NCBI GenBank assembly: GCA_016285645.1
Contig: JAEERC010000003.1
Coordinates: forward strand, 1 to 64,000
Source of the DNA: Clostridiaceae bacterium
GTDB lineage: Bacteria; Bacillota; Clostridia; Oscillospirales; Acutalibacteraceae
Direction of reading: 5' to 3'
Length of the DNA: 64,000 nucleotides
Positions 10,390 to 20,152 of the stretch are shown here, piece by piece. Made by a program: the position numbers and the translations under genes. Within the stretch, counting starts at the first letter, position 1. Every line of letters begins with the position of its first letter. The notes beneath the pieces are model-generated. The model did not search any database. It was not told where the DNA came from and worked only from the letters and a program-made list of their open reading frames with translations.

Positions 10390-10413
10390 CTGACTTTTAA
10401 GGAGCCGTATTAT

Positions 10414-11622
10414 ATGAATTTAACCGTTCAGGATGTAAAAGAATTCATCGAGCAGGAGGATGTAACCTTCATCCGCCTCGCGTTCTGCGATGTGTTCGGC
10501 AAACAGAAAAATGTTTCAATAATGAATACCGAACTCGACCGCGCGTTTGAGACGGGCATTGCGATTGACGCCTCGGCGGTCAAGGGCTTCGGCAGCGAGG
10601 AGAAGAGCGACCTCTTCCTCTTCCCGGATGCCTCCACCCTCGCGGTTCTGCCGTGGAGACCTTCGCAGGGCAGCGTTGTGAGAATGTATTGCGACATCCG
10701 CTATCCCGACGGAAGCCCGTTTGAAATGGATTGCAGAAACATGCTCAAAAACGCCGTTGAATACGCTGAATCAAGAAACCTTGAAATCGCCTTCGGCGCC
10801 GAGCACGAGTTTTATCTTTTCAAAACGGACGATGACGGCTACCCCACAAAGCAGCCTCACGACAGGGCGGGATATATGGACATAGCCCCCGAGGACAGAG
10901 GCGTGAATGTCAGGCGCGAAATCTGCCTGACTCTGAGCGAGATGGGCATTCTTCCCGAAAGTTCCCACCACGAGGAGGGCCCCGGCCAGCACGAAATAGA
11001 TTTCAAATACAGCGACGCCCTTTCGGCGGCGGACAACGCGGTCACTTTCAAATCCGTTGTTTCAACCATAGCGGAACAGTACGGTCTCTGGGCGGATTTC
11101 TCCCCCAAGCCCCTCCCCGATGAGAGCGGCAACGGTCTTCATATAAATATTTCGGTAAAATCGTCAGAAGGAAAAGACTGTCTCGGTTCCTTTATGGCGG
11201 GCGTTATGAACAGGGTGAGGGAAATAACGGCGTTTCTCAACCCCTCCGAGGAATCCTACATACGCCTCGGCGTAAAGAAAGCCCCCAAATACATCACCTG
11301 GTCCAGGGAGAACCGCTCCCAGCTTATCAGGATCCCCGCGGGCAGCGGCGAATACCGCAGAATGGAGCTGAGATCTCCCGACCCGCTCGCGAACCCCTAC
11401 ATCGCATACACCCTTCTCATATACGCGGGCATTGAGGGCATAGAGAACAATCTCAACACGCCCGAGCCGACGGATATAAACCTCTACAGCGCGGATGAAA
11501 CGCTGCTTCGCGGAATAGACACCCTTCCGCACAACATAGGCGAAGCCCACCGGCTCGCCGCCGAAAGCGAGTTCGTAAAATCCCACTTACCTCAGCGGGT
11601 AATCGACACCTACACTTTATAA
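10414..11622 (+). CDS. glnA: Glutamine synthetase, short class I form
   Basis: A 402-residue glutamine synthetase making glutamine from glutamate, ammonia and ATP. The metal and substrate motifs are present: GAEHEFYLF, GPGQHEIDFKY, NRSQLIRIPA and RMELRSPDPLANPY. It is about 45 residues shorter than the second copy at 15803, with a shortened loop in mid-protein and a truncated C-terminus. The order glnA then ANTAR regulator suggests one transcript (30-base gap). AAGGAG lies nine bases before the ATG. Catalytic activity is likely, but some short GS paralogs act as gamma-glutamyl ligases on other amines. Confidence 0.85.
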   Translation: MNLTVQDVKEFIEQEDVTFIRLAFCDVFGKQKNVSIMNTELDRAFETGIAIDASAVKGFGSEEKSDLFLFPDASTLAVLPWRPSQGSVVRMYCDIRYPDGSPFEMDCRNMLKNAVEYAESRNLEIAFGAEHEFYLFKTDDDGYPTKQPHDRAGYMDIAPEDRGVNVRREICLTLSEMGILPESSHHEEGPGQHEIDFKYSDALSAADNAVTFKSVVSTIAEQYGLWADFSPKPLPDESGNGLHINISVKSSEGKDCLGSFMAGVMNRVREITAFLNPSEESYIRLGVKKAPKYITWSRENRSQLIRIPAGSGEYRRMELRSPDPLANPYIAYTLLIYAGIEGIENNLNTPEPTDINLYSADETLLRGIDTLPHNIGEAHRLAAESEFVKSHLPQRVIDTYTL

Positions 11623-11652
11623 ACGCAGGAAACCGGAAAAGGAGAGCAGGGT

Positions 11653-12231
11653 ATGCCGCCTGAAAAAAGATGCTACAGCGTGCTTGTCATATCGGGCAAA
11701 AAGCAGAATACCGCAATGCTGTCGGCAATGCTCGACTCCTCCGTTTACAGACCGGTTGACAGTGCACTGAGCGCGGGCGAGGCAAAGCGCAGACTTCTGC
11801 GAAGCACATACGATATACTGATAATCGACCCTCCGCTGCCCGACGAGTTCGGCTCGGATTTCGCGGTTGACGCGACGGTGAACACCCGCGCGGGAATAAT
11901 GATGATCGTGCGAAGCGATCTGTTTGAAACCACCTGCCGCAAGGTCGAGGACGCCGGAGTGCTCACGCTCGCGAAGCCCGTTTCAAAAAGCGATTTTCAC
12001 ACAGCGTTGAAGCTTATAACCGCAACAAGCGCGCGGCTTCTCAATGAGGAGAAGAAAACACGCAAACTTCAGGACAAGCTCGAGGAGACAAAACTTGTCG
12101 GCAGAGCGAAAATAATCCTGATGGAAAAAATGAGGATAACCGAGCCCGAGGCGCACCGCTACATCGAAAAAGAGGCGATGGACTCAAGGCGCACAAGAAA
12201 AGAAGTTGCGGAATCCATAATAAACGCGTAA
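11653..12231 (+). CDS. ANTAR-domain RNA-binding antiterminator with pseudo-receiver domain
   Basis: A 192-residue protein of NasT/AmiR/EutV architecture. Residues about 5-120 form a response-regulator-like domain. The would-be phospho-Asp (IIDPPLPDE) and the Lys-Pro pair (LAKP) remain, but the N-terminal acidic pair is replaced by Ser-Gly (VISGKK), so it may not be phosphorylated. A coiled helix follows, then the C-terminal ANTAR three-helix domain, with AKIILMEKMRITEPEAHRYI and ending KEVAESIINA. ANTAR proteins bind paired hexaloop hairpins and block terminators. Candidate targets lie before asnB, glnA1, gdhA and glnA2. No cognate histidine kinase is adjacent. Confidence 0.92.
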   Translation: MPPEKRCYSVLVISGKKQNTAMLSAMLDSSVYRPVDSALSAGEAKRRLLRSTYDILIIDPPLPDEFGSDFAVDATVNTRAGIMMIVRSDLFETTCRKVEDAGVLTLAKPVSKSDFHTALKLITATSARLLNEEKKTRKLQDKLEETKLVGRAKIILMEKMRITEPEAHRYIEKEAMDSRRTRKEVAESIINA

Positions 12232-12234
12232 ACC

Positions 12235-13707
<1,473 letters not shown>

Positions 13708-13736
13708 TTACGACAGTCCCTCTTTCTTTTATAAAC

Positions 13737-13785
13737 ACACACCGGAAACCCGCAGGAATTCATTTCTGCGGGTTTTCCGGAAAAT
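13737..13785 (+). terminator. Strong hairpin between gdhA and guaA
   Basis: An inner stem CCCGCAG/CTGCGGG (extended inward by GAA/TTT) is followed by only TTTT, then an outer CCGGAAA/TTTCCGG stem closes around it. The short U-run makes it a weak terminator or an mRNA processing/stability hairpin. No ANTAR-type hexaloop was found here. Confidence 0.5.
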
Positions 13786-13800
13786 AAGGAAGGCAAAACT

Positions 13801-15333
13801 ATGGAAAAAATCCTTGTTCTCGATTTCGGCGGTCAGTATAACCAGCTCATCGCCCGCCGCGTGCGTGAGATGAACGTGTATGCCGAAATTGTTCCGTTCA
13901 ACAAAACAACCCCCGCGGATATCTGCGCGGAGGGCTATAAGGGAATCATTTTCACGGGCGGCCCCAACAGCGTCTACGACGAAAAATCGCCGCACTTTGA
14001 CAAAGGGATTCTCTCGGCGGGCATACCCGTTCTCGGCATCTGCTACGGCTGCCAGCTCATAGCGTATATGGGCGGCGGAGAGGTCTGCTGCGCCGAAAGC
14101 ATAAGCGAATACGGCAAAACGGATTTAACCGTAACGGAAAGCCCTCTTTTTGAGGGCGTGCCGCAGAAAAGCGTTTGCTGGATGAGCCACACAGACTATG
14201 TCAGAACTCCTCCCGCGGGCTTTACGGTAACGGCGGTCACCGCGAACTGCCCCTGCGCCGCTTTTGCCGACAGCGAAAGAAAAATCTACGGCGTGCAGTT
14301 TCATCCCGAGGTCACCCACACCGAATACGGCGGCAGAATTCTCTCGAACTTCATAAAGAACATCTGCGGCTGCAAGGGCGACTGGACCATGGAAAATTTC
14401 GCCGGGACCTCGATTGCGAAATACAGGGAGGAACTCGCGGGCAAAAAGGTGCTGTGCGCCCTTTCGGGAGGCGTTGATTCCTCCGTCGCGGCCGTGCTCC
14501 TTCACAAGGCGATAGGTCAGAACCTCATCTGCGTTTTCGTCGATCACGGCTTTCTGCGCAAGGATGAGGGCGACACGGTAGAGCGCGTTATGAAAAACGA
14601 AATGGGGCTCAATCTCATAAGAGTCAACGCTCAGCAGAGGTTCCTCGGCAAACTCGCGGGCGTGACCGAACCCGAGAAGAAGAGAAAGATAATCGGCGAG
14701 GAGTTCATCCGCGTGTTTGAGGATGTCGCCAAAGAAATAGGCAAGGTCGATGTTCTTGTTCAGGGCACGATTTATCCCGATGTAATCGAGAGCGGCAAGG
14801 GCGACGCCGCGGTTATCAAGAGCCACCACAATGTGGGCGGTCTGCCCGATATAATTGAGTTTGAAAAAATCGTTGAGCCGCTCAGGGACCTCTTCAAGGA
14901 TGAGGTCAGAGCCGTCGGCAGGCAGCTGGGCATTCCCGAATACCTTGTAAGCCGCCAGCCCTTCCCGGGCCCCGGTCTCGCCATAAGGGTAATAGGCGAT
15001 ATCACCGCTGAAAAACTCGACATTCTGCGCGAGGCGGACGCGATTTTCAGGGAGGAACTCGACAACTCGGAATTCGGCGGAAAGGCAAATCAGTATTTCG
15101 CCGTGCTCACAAACTGCCGCACCGTGGGCGTAATGGGCGACGCGCGCACCTACGGCTACACTGTTGCCCTGCGCGCGGTCACAACGGACGACTTTATGAC
15201 TGCGGATTTCGCGAGAATCCCGTTTGATGTTCTGGCGAAGGCGTCCAACCGCATCACCAACGAGGTTCGCTCGGTGAGCCGTGTTGTTTACGACATAACT
15301 GCAAAGCCACCTGCAACGGTGGAGTGGGAATAA
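13801..15333 (+). CDS. guaA: GMP synthase (glutamine-hydrolysing)
   Basis: A 510-residue enzyme converting XMP to GMP with glutamine and ATP. The N-terminal class I amidotransferase domain carries the Cys nucleophile in LGICYGCQL and the His/Glu pair in VQFHPEVTH. The ATP-pyrophosphatase domain has the P-loop [14 protein letters not shown]. The C-terminal dimerisation domain ends KPPATVEWE, as in GuaA generally. AAGGAAGG lies before the ATG. It stands between gdhA and glnA2; the glnA2 promoter lies about 85 bases past its stop. Confidence 0.97.
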   Translation: MEKILVLDFGGQYNQLIARRVREMNVYAEIVPFNKTTPADICAEGYKGIIFTGGPNSVYDEKSPHFDKGILSAGIPVLGICYGCQLIAYMGGGEVCCAESISEYGKTDLTVTESPLFEGVPQKSVCWMSHTDYVRTPPAGFTVTAVTANCPCAAFADSERKIYGVQFHPEVTHTEYGGRILSNFIKNICGCKGDWTMENFAGTSIAKYREELAGKKVLCALSGGVDSSVAAVLLHKAIGQNLICVFVDHGFLRKDEGDTVERVMKNEMGLNLIRVNAQQRFLGKLAGVTEPEKKRKIIGEEFIRVFEDVAKEIGKVDVLVQGTIYPDVIESGKGDAAVIKSHHNVGGLPDIIEFEKIVEPLRDLFKDEVRAVGRQLGIPEYLVSRQPFPGPGLAIRVIGDITAEKLDILREADAIFREELDNSEFGGKANQYFAVLTNCRTVGVMGDARTYGYTVALRAVTTDDFMTADFARIPFDVLAKASNRITNEVRSVSRVVYDITAKPPATVEWE

Positions 15334-15416
15334 TAGTTATCCTGCACAAAAAGCAGGGCAAAGTTTATTGCAAAATCCACATATGTTCCGAATTTTTCGT
15401 TTTTGTCAAAATAGAG

Positions 15417-15445
15417 TTGACAGTTGAAAATACGGGGCGTAAAAT
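15417..15445 (+). promoter_or_regulatory. Sigma-A promoter of the glnA2 unit
   Basis: TTGACA (15417-15422), a 17-base spacer and TAAAAT (15440-15445), the same elements as the asnB promoter. Predicted start near 15452. Confidence 0.88.
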
Positions 15446-15455
15446 GATAATCAAG

Positions 15456-15509
15456 AAAGGCAAAGGCGTCTTTGAGTTCCGGCTCATCGACGCCTTCTAT
15501 CTTTTTTAT
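15456..15509 (+). promoter_or_regulatory. glnA2 leader attenuator 1 (hexaloop hairpin and terminator)
   Basis: The hairpin AAAGGC-[AAAGGC]-GTCTTT (15456-15473) has a 6-bp stem with one G-U pair and a loop of A-N-N-G-N-N form. Its loop and part of its 3' arm form the 5' arm of a terminator: AAGGCGTC (15463-15470) with GACGCCTT (15489-15496), followed by CTAT and six T. It begins only a few bases after the predicted transcription start. Confidence 0.75.
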
Positions 15510-15536
15510 ATGCTTTTATATCAAATCCGCACAAAA

Positions 15537-15581
15537 GGAAGCAACGGCGCTTTTCCGTAAGGGAAAAGCGCCTCTTTTTTA
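15537..15581 (+). promoter_or_regulatory. glnA2 leader attenuator 2 (hexaloop hairpin and terminator)
   Basis: A second hairpin GGAAGC-[AACGGC]-GC...TTTTCC (15537-15556) again has a six-base loop with A1 and G4. It overlaps the 5' arm of a strong 11-bp terminator (15546-15556 with 15562-15572) followed by TCTTTTTT. Either the leader has two attenuators in series, or the two hexaloop hairpins together form one bipartite ANTAR site spaced by about 60 bases. Confidence 0.75.
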
Positions 15582-15612
15582 TTCGCGGACGCAGACGAAA
15601 GGGGCTGATTCT

Positions 15613-15783
15613 ATGGAAGATGACAATCTTGCGGGCAATTTCTTTTACATTGAAGAACCGCCCATAGAGTTTGACGCTTACGAAAAAGGCAAAGAAGAAT
15701 ACGGGGATATTTACGGCGCCGACCGGGATACCGATGAAAACGGCTGCGCCGGCGCAATTGCCCGGAACCAGAACTCAAATTAA
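15613..15783 (+). CDS. 56-residue acidic hypothetical protein upstream of glnA2
   Basis: A short ORF between the leader attenuators and glnA2, with AAAGGGG eight bases before the ATG. It starts [17 protein letters not shown] and is rich in Asp, Glu and Gly, with no membrane segment. It ends 19 bases before the glnA2 start, so it would be co-expressed with glutamine synthetase. Small GS-inactivating proteins are known in other bacteria, but those are basic, so this acidic peptide is not an obvious member. Function unknown; it may also be non-coding leader. Confidence 0.5.
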   Translation: MEDDNLAGNFFYIEEPPIEFDAYEKGKEEYGDIYGADRDTDENGCAGAIARNQNSN

Positions 15784-15802
15784 ATTTACGGAGGAAAAAA
15801 CA

Positions 15803-17146
15803 ATGAGTAAAATCACAAAGGAAGAAATACTTAAGAGCGCAAAGGAAAACAATGTTGAATTTATTCGCCTGCAATTCACCGACCTTTTCGGCATTATGAA
15901 AAATGTTGCCGTTACGGTATCGCAGCTTGAAAAAGCGCTTGACAACGACTGTATGTTTGACGGCTCGTCAATCGACGGCTTCGCGAGAATTGACGAGAGC
16001 GATATGTATCTTCACCCCGACCTTGACTCCTGGGCCATCGTTCCCTGGAGGAAGCACCACGAAATCCAGACCGGGCGTCTCATCTGCTCGGCTTACAAGG
16101 CGGATAACAAAACCCCGTTTGAGGGCGACCCGAGAAACATCTTCAAAAGAGTTATGGACGAAGCGGCTGCCGAGGGCTACGGCTTCAATGTAGGCCCCGA
16201 GTGCGAGTTCTTCCTTTTCAAACTCGATGAGAGCGGCAAACCCACCCTCGCCACGGGCGATGAAGCGGGCTATTTCGACCTGAACCCCATCGACCACGGC
16301 GAGAACTGCCGCAGGGATATCTGCCTTGCGCTTGAAAAGATGGGCTACACCATTGAGGCGTCGCACCACGAGGTTGCCGAAGGTCAGCACGAAATAGACT
16401 TCCAGTTCGGCGACGGTCTGACCACAGCCGACAGAGTTATGACCTTCAAACATGTTGTTAAAACCTACGCCACCAAGCACGGTCTTCACGCGACCTTTAT
16501 GCCCAAACCGATTTACGGCATCAACGGCTCGGGCATGCATACAAATATGAGTCTTTACGACATCAAAACGGGCAAAAACATCTTTGACGACCCCGACGGC
16601 GACCTCGGCCTTTCGAAAGAGGCGTATTCGTTCATCGCCGGCATTATGGACCACATCAAGGGTATGGCGGTGTTCTCAAACCCGACCGTCAACTCCTACA
16701 AGCGTCTTGTTCCCGGCTATGAGGCGCCGAGTTATCTCGTATGGAGCACCTCAAACCGCTCCTGCCTTGTAAGAATACCCGCCGCCAGAGGCAAGGGCAC
16801 CCGCGTTGAACTGCGCTGCCCCGACCCGACCTGCAACCCCTATCTTGAAATGGCGCTCTGCCTTGCCGCCGGTCTTGACGGCATAAAGAGAGGGCTTGTT
16901 CCGAAGCCCGCTTACGACAAAAACGTTTTCGTTCTCTCCGACGAGGAGCTTGAAAAAGAGGGCATCGACTGCCTGCCCGGCACTCTCGAGGAGGCAATAA
17001 AAGAGGCGGAGAAGGATCCGTTCATCAAACAGGTTATCGGCGAACAGGCGTTTGACAACTACATCAAGGGCAAGAAAGCCGAATGGGACGACTACAGAAC
17101 AAAGGTCAGTCAGTGGGAAATCGACAGATATATGATTAACTATTGA
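15803..17146 (+). CDS. glnA: Glutamine synthetase, class I
   Basis: A 447-residue glutamine synthetase of full class I length. Signatures in order are the N-terminal beta-grasp, [11 protein letters not shown], the metal-binding [13 protein letters not shown], the ammonia/glutamate loop [29 protein letters not shown], and [19 protein letters not shown]. The start has a perfect CGGAGG site. No adenylylation Tyr motif of the enteric type was identified. As the longer paralog next to the Amt-PII gene, it is probably the main assimilatory enzyme. Its leader carries two attenuators. Confidence 0.96.
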   Translation: MSKITKEEILKSAKENNVEFIRLQFTDLFGIMKNVAVTVSQLEKALDNDCMFDGSSIDGFARIDESDMYLHPDLDSWAIVPWRKHHEIQTGRLICSAYKADNKTPFEGDPRNIFKRVMDEAAAEGYGFNVGPECEFFLFKLDESGKPTLATGDEAGYFDLNPIDHGENCRRDICLALEKMGYTIEASHHEVAEGQHEIDFQFGDGLTTADRVMTFKHVVKTYATKHGLHATFMPKPIYGINGSGMHTNMSLYDIKTGKNIFDDPDGDLGLSKEAYSFIAGIMDHIKGMAVFSNPTVNSYKRLVPGYEAPSYLVWSTSNRSCLVRIPAARGKGTRVELRCPDPTCNPYLEMALCLAAGLDGIKRGLVPKPAYDKNVFVLSDEELEKEGIDCLPGTLEEAIKEAEKDPFIKQVIGEQAFDNYIKGKKAEWDDYRTKVSQWEIDRYMINY

Positions 17147-17158
17147 CGGGCTCTTTAC

Positions 17159-17195
17159 GCAGCGGGCAGTTCTCCTTTTCCTGCCCGCTGTGATT
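17159..17195 (+). promoter_or_regulatory. Strong intergenic hairpin before the Amt gene
   Basis: A perfect 10-bp stem CAGCGGGCAG/CTGCCCGCTG closes a pyrimidine-rich loop of 11 bases. No U-run follows, so a classical terminator is unlikely. It may be a processing or stability element between glnA2 and the transporter. No A-N-N-G-N-N hexaloop was found. Confidence 0.5.
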
Positions 17196-17215
17196 AATTA
17201 AACAGGGAGAAAATT

Positions 17216-18970
17216 ATGAACAGTTCAATATTTACCGCTGTCACCGACAGCGTTTTCGGAGTATGGTTCTTAATCGGCGCCGCGCTCGTGTTCTTTATGC
17301 AGTGCGGCTTCGCGATGGTTGAAAGCGGATTCACAAGGGCTAAGAACGCGGGAAACATCATAATGAAAAACCTGATGGATTTCTGCATCGGCGCCGTTAT
17401 GTTCATTCTGCTCGGCTTCGGGCTTATGATGGGTGAGGAGTGCCTCGGCGGCTTTATCGGAATGCCGACACTCGGCGTGTTTACGGATTACGCGCATTTC
17501 GACTGGTCCAATTTCGTGTTCAACCTCGTGTTCTGCGCAACCGCGGCTACCATTGTTTCGGGCGCCATGGCGGAGAGAACAAAATTCTCGGCTTACTGCA
17601 TTTACTCGGCGGTTATTTCCGTTGTGATATATCCCGTTGAGGCGGGATGGATCTGGAACGGCGGCGGCTGGCTCGCCAAACTCGGCTTCCACGATTTCGC
17701 CGGCTCAACCGCTATTCATATGGTCGGCGGCATAGCCGCTTTCATAGGCGCGGCGATTCTCGGCCCGCGTATCGGCAAATACAAAATCGACAAAAAAACG
17801 GGTAAGAAAACCCCGAAAGCGATTCCCGGCCACAACCTGACCGTAGGAGCGCTCGGCGTGTTCATCCTCTGGTTCGGCTGGTACGGCTTCAACGGCGCCG
17901 CCGCGACCGACACGGATATGCTCGCCTCAATATTCCTGACCACCACTTTAGCCCCGTCCGTCGCGACCGTTGTGACTATGATTTTCACCTGGGTCAAGGA
18001 CGGCAAACCCGATGTTTCAATGAGCTTGAACGCCTCGCTCGCGGGTCTTGTGGCAATCACGGCACCCTGCGACTGCACGGACGCCCTCGGCTCAATGATA
18101 ATCGGCGCGGTATCGGGCATTCTCGTGGTAGTCGCCGTTGAGTTCATTGACAAAAAGCTTCACATTGACGACCCCGTCGGCGCGTGCGCGGTTCATCTCG
18201 CGAACGGCATCTGGGGCACCTTTGCCGTCGGTCTGTTCTCCACCGGAGCGGACGGCGTGGGCAAAGGTCTTTTCTACGGCGGCGGACTTCATCAGTTGGG
18301 TATTCAGGCGCTCGGCTTTGTGTGCGTCGCCTCCTGGACGGCGGTTACAATGCTTATCGTCTTCAACCTCATCAGAAAATTCCACGGTCTGCGTGTCACG
18401 GAAGAGGAGGAAATCAAAGGCCTTGACGCCACGGAGCACAACCTCCCCTCCGCCTACGCCGATTTTATGCCGGCTATGGCTGTTGCCACCTCGGCTTCAA
18501 TGAAGGCGATCCTTCCCGACGCGAAGGATGTGACTCCCCTCACTCCCGCGCAGCCGGTTGAGACAGCTGTTCCGGTGGAATCCTACATAACCGCTAAAAA
18601 GCCGAAGCTCACCAAAATCGTTATGGTCTTCAACCCCGCGCGGTTTGAGGCGGTAAAGGACGCTATGAACGAAATAGGCGTCACGGGTATGACAGTCACG
18701 AACGTTATGGGCTGCGGCACCCAGAAGGGACACAACATCAAAAAATACAGAGGCGTTGAGATTGAGGAAATGAATCTCAACCCGAAGATGAAACTCGAGA
18801 TGGTCGTTTCAGCCGTTCCCGTCTCCGACGTTGTGGAGGCGGCGCGCAGGGTGCTCTACACCGGCAATATCGGCGACGGCAAAATCTTCATCTACGAGGT
18901 CGATGACGTTGTCAAAGTCCGCACCGGCGAGCGCGGCTACGACGCCCTCCAGGGTGAGGATGACATTTAA
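17216..18970 (+). CDS. amt: Ammonium transporter fused to a PII signalling domain
   Basis: A 584-residue fusion. Residues about 1-420 are an Amt channel of about 11 membrane helices (FFMQCGFAMVESGFTRAKNA near the start; VHLANGIWGTFAVGLF late). Residues about 461-584 are a PII (GlnB/GlnK) domain with the T-loop GTQKGHNIKKYRGVEIEEMN. In free PII proteins the T-loop Tyr51 (YRGAEY) can be uridylylated; here that position is Ile (YRGVEI), so this control is absent. PII would gate the channel in cis in response to ATP/ADP and 2-oxoglutarate (family knowledge). AGGGAG precedes the ATG. Confidence 0.93.
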   Translation: MNSSIFTAVTDSVFGVWFLIGAALVFFMQCGFAMVESGFTRAKNAGNIIMKNLMDFCIGAVMFILLGFGLMMGEECLGGFIGMPTLGVFTDYAHFDWSNFVFNLVFCATAATIVSGAMAERTKFSAYCIYSAVISVVIYPVEAGWIWNGGGWLAKLGFHDFAGSTAIHMVGGIAAFIGAAILGPRIGKYKIDKKTGKKTPKAIPGHNLTVGALGVFILWFGWYGFNGAAATDTDMLASIFLTTTLAPSVATVVTMIFTWVKDGKPDVSMSLNASLAGLVAITAPCDCTDALGSMIIGAVSGILVVVAVEFIDKKLHIDDPVGACAVHLANGIWGTFAVGLFSTGADGVGKGLFYGGGLHQLGIQALGFVCVASWTAVTMLIVFNLIRKFHGLRVTEEEEIKGLDATEHNLPSAYADFMPAMAVATSASMKAILPDAKDVTPLTPAQPVETAVPVESYITAKKPKLTKIVMVFNPARFEAVKDAMNEIGVTGMTVTNVMGCGTQKGHNIKKYRGVEIEEMNLNPKMKLEMVVSAVPVSDVVEAARRVLYTGNIGDGKIFIYEVDDVVKVRTGERGYDALQGEDDI

Positions 18971-18990
18971 AACGGAATATCACGGCATTC

Positions 18991-19030
18991 AAGGGCAGTT
19001 TAAACACTGCCCGTATGCTGTTTTAAAAAC
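18991..19030 (+). promoter_or_regulatory. Intergenic hairpin before the glutamate synthase operon
   Basis: GGGCAGT/ACTGCCC closes a six-base loop TTAAAC, inside a looser GCAT/ATGC stem, followed by GTTTT. The loop lacks the A1/G4 pattern, so it is not an ANTAR target by this criterion. It may be a weak terminator or processing site. Confidence 0.45.
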
Positions 19031-19051
19031 AAATAAAAAGGAAGTCGGATT

Positions 19052-20152
19052 ATGTTAAAGGAAGGGCAGGTAAGAATTCCGTCGGGCTGCGCCATAGCGG
19101 CGATTATTGACAGAAAAGGCGGAATGATAAACGGCTCGGAAATCATAAAATCAATAGCCCTTATGCACGACCGCTCAAACGGTCTGGGCGGCGGCTTTGC
19201 CGCCTACGGCATCTATCCCGAGCACAGTGACGAGTACGCTTTTCACATCTTTTTCGAAAACAGCGAGGCGCATCAGAAATGCGAGGAGTTTCTCTTCAGG
19301 CATTTCAACATCGATGCAGCCGAGAGAATCCCCACGAAAAAGGTTGATTCCATAAGCAACGGTCCCGATATCTGGCGCTATTTCGGCAGGGTCAACAGGG
19401 TTCGTATGAAGAACTCCCGCCTTGACGAGAGCGAGTATGTTGTGCAGTGCGTCACAAAGGTAAACTCCGCCTATGATGGCGCCTACATCTTTTCATCGGG
19501 CAAAAATATGGGCTGCTTCAAGGCGGTCGGCTACCCCGAGGATGTGGGCGAGTTCTATATGCTCGACAAATACAACGCCTATCTGTGGACGGCTCACGGC
19601 AGATTCCCCACGAACACCCCCGGCTGGTGGGGCGGCGCCCATCCCTTCAACATTCTTGACTGGTCCATTGTTCACAACGGCGAAATTTCAAGCTACGACA
19701 CCAACAGAAGATATATTGAGCAGTTCGGCTACAAGTGCACAATGCAGACGGACACCGAGGTTATCACATATCTTTTCGACCACCTCATCAGGCACCACGG
19801 TCTGCCCACAAATGTAGCCGCCGATGTGCTGACCGCCCCCGAATGGGATGAGATAGACCGTATGGACAGCGAGCGCAGGGAGTATTTCACAAATCTGCGC
19901 GCCATCTACAGCGGCGCTCTCGTAAACGGCCCGTTCTCGGTAATACTCGGCTCAAACAAAGGGCTTCTCGCAATCAACGACCGGTTGAAACTCCGCTCAC
20001 TCACCGCCGCCGTCAAGGGCGACAGGGCGTATTTCGCCAGCGAGGAGAGCGCTATAAGAATAATCTGCCCGGACCCGGAAAAAGTCTGGTCCGTCAGCGG
20101 AGCGGAGCCCGTGTTTGTTCCGCTCGAAATTGATGAAAGGGAGGATGATTAA
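19052..20152 (+). CDS. Glutamate synthase, glutaminase-domain subunit (split type)
   Basis: A 366-residue class II glutamine amidotransferase corresponding to the N-terminal domain of large GltB. The probable nucleophile is Cys13 in PSGCAIAAI, implying N-terminal trimming or an internal arrangement as in archaeal-type split enzymes. Family motifs AHGRFPTNTPGWWGGAHPF and VHNGEISSYDTN (glutamine-binding loop) are clear. It releases ammonia for the FMN subunit encoded next. The stop codon abuts the next start (TAA-ATG), so the two genes are coupled. AAGGAAG precedes the ATG. Confidence 0.9.
   Translation: MLKEGQVRIPSGCAIAAIIDRKGGMINGSEIIKSIALMHDRSNGLGGGFAAYGIYPEHSDEYAFHIFFENSEAHQKCEEFLFRHFNIDAAERIPTKKVDSISNGPDIWRYFGRVNRVRMKNSRLDESEYVVQCVTKVNSAYDGAYIFSSGKNMGCFKAVGYPEDVGEFYMLDKYNAYLWTAHGRFPTNTPGWWGGAHPFNILDWSIVHNGEISSYDTNRRYIEQFGYKCTMQTDTEVITYLFDHLIRHHGLPTNVAADVLTAPEWDEIDRMDSERREYFTNLRAIYSGALVNGPFSVILGSNKGLLAINDRLKLRSLTAAVKGDRAYFASEESAIRIICPDPEKVWSVSGAEPVFVPLEIDEREDD

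Noticed and set aside
17159-17195. Hairpin before the Amt gene as an ANTAR site or terminator
   Set aside because: No hexaloop with A1 and G4 could be folded, and there is no U-run after the stem.
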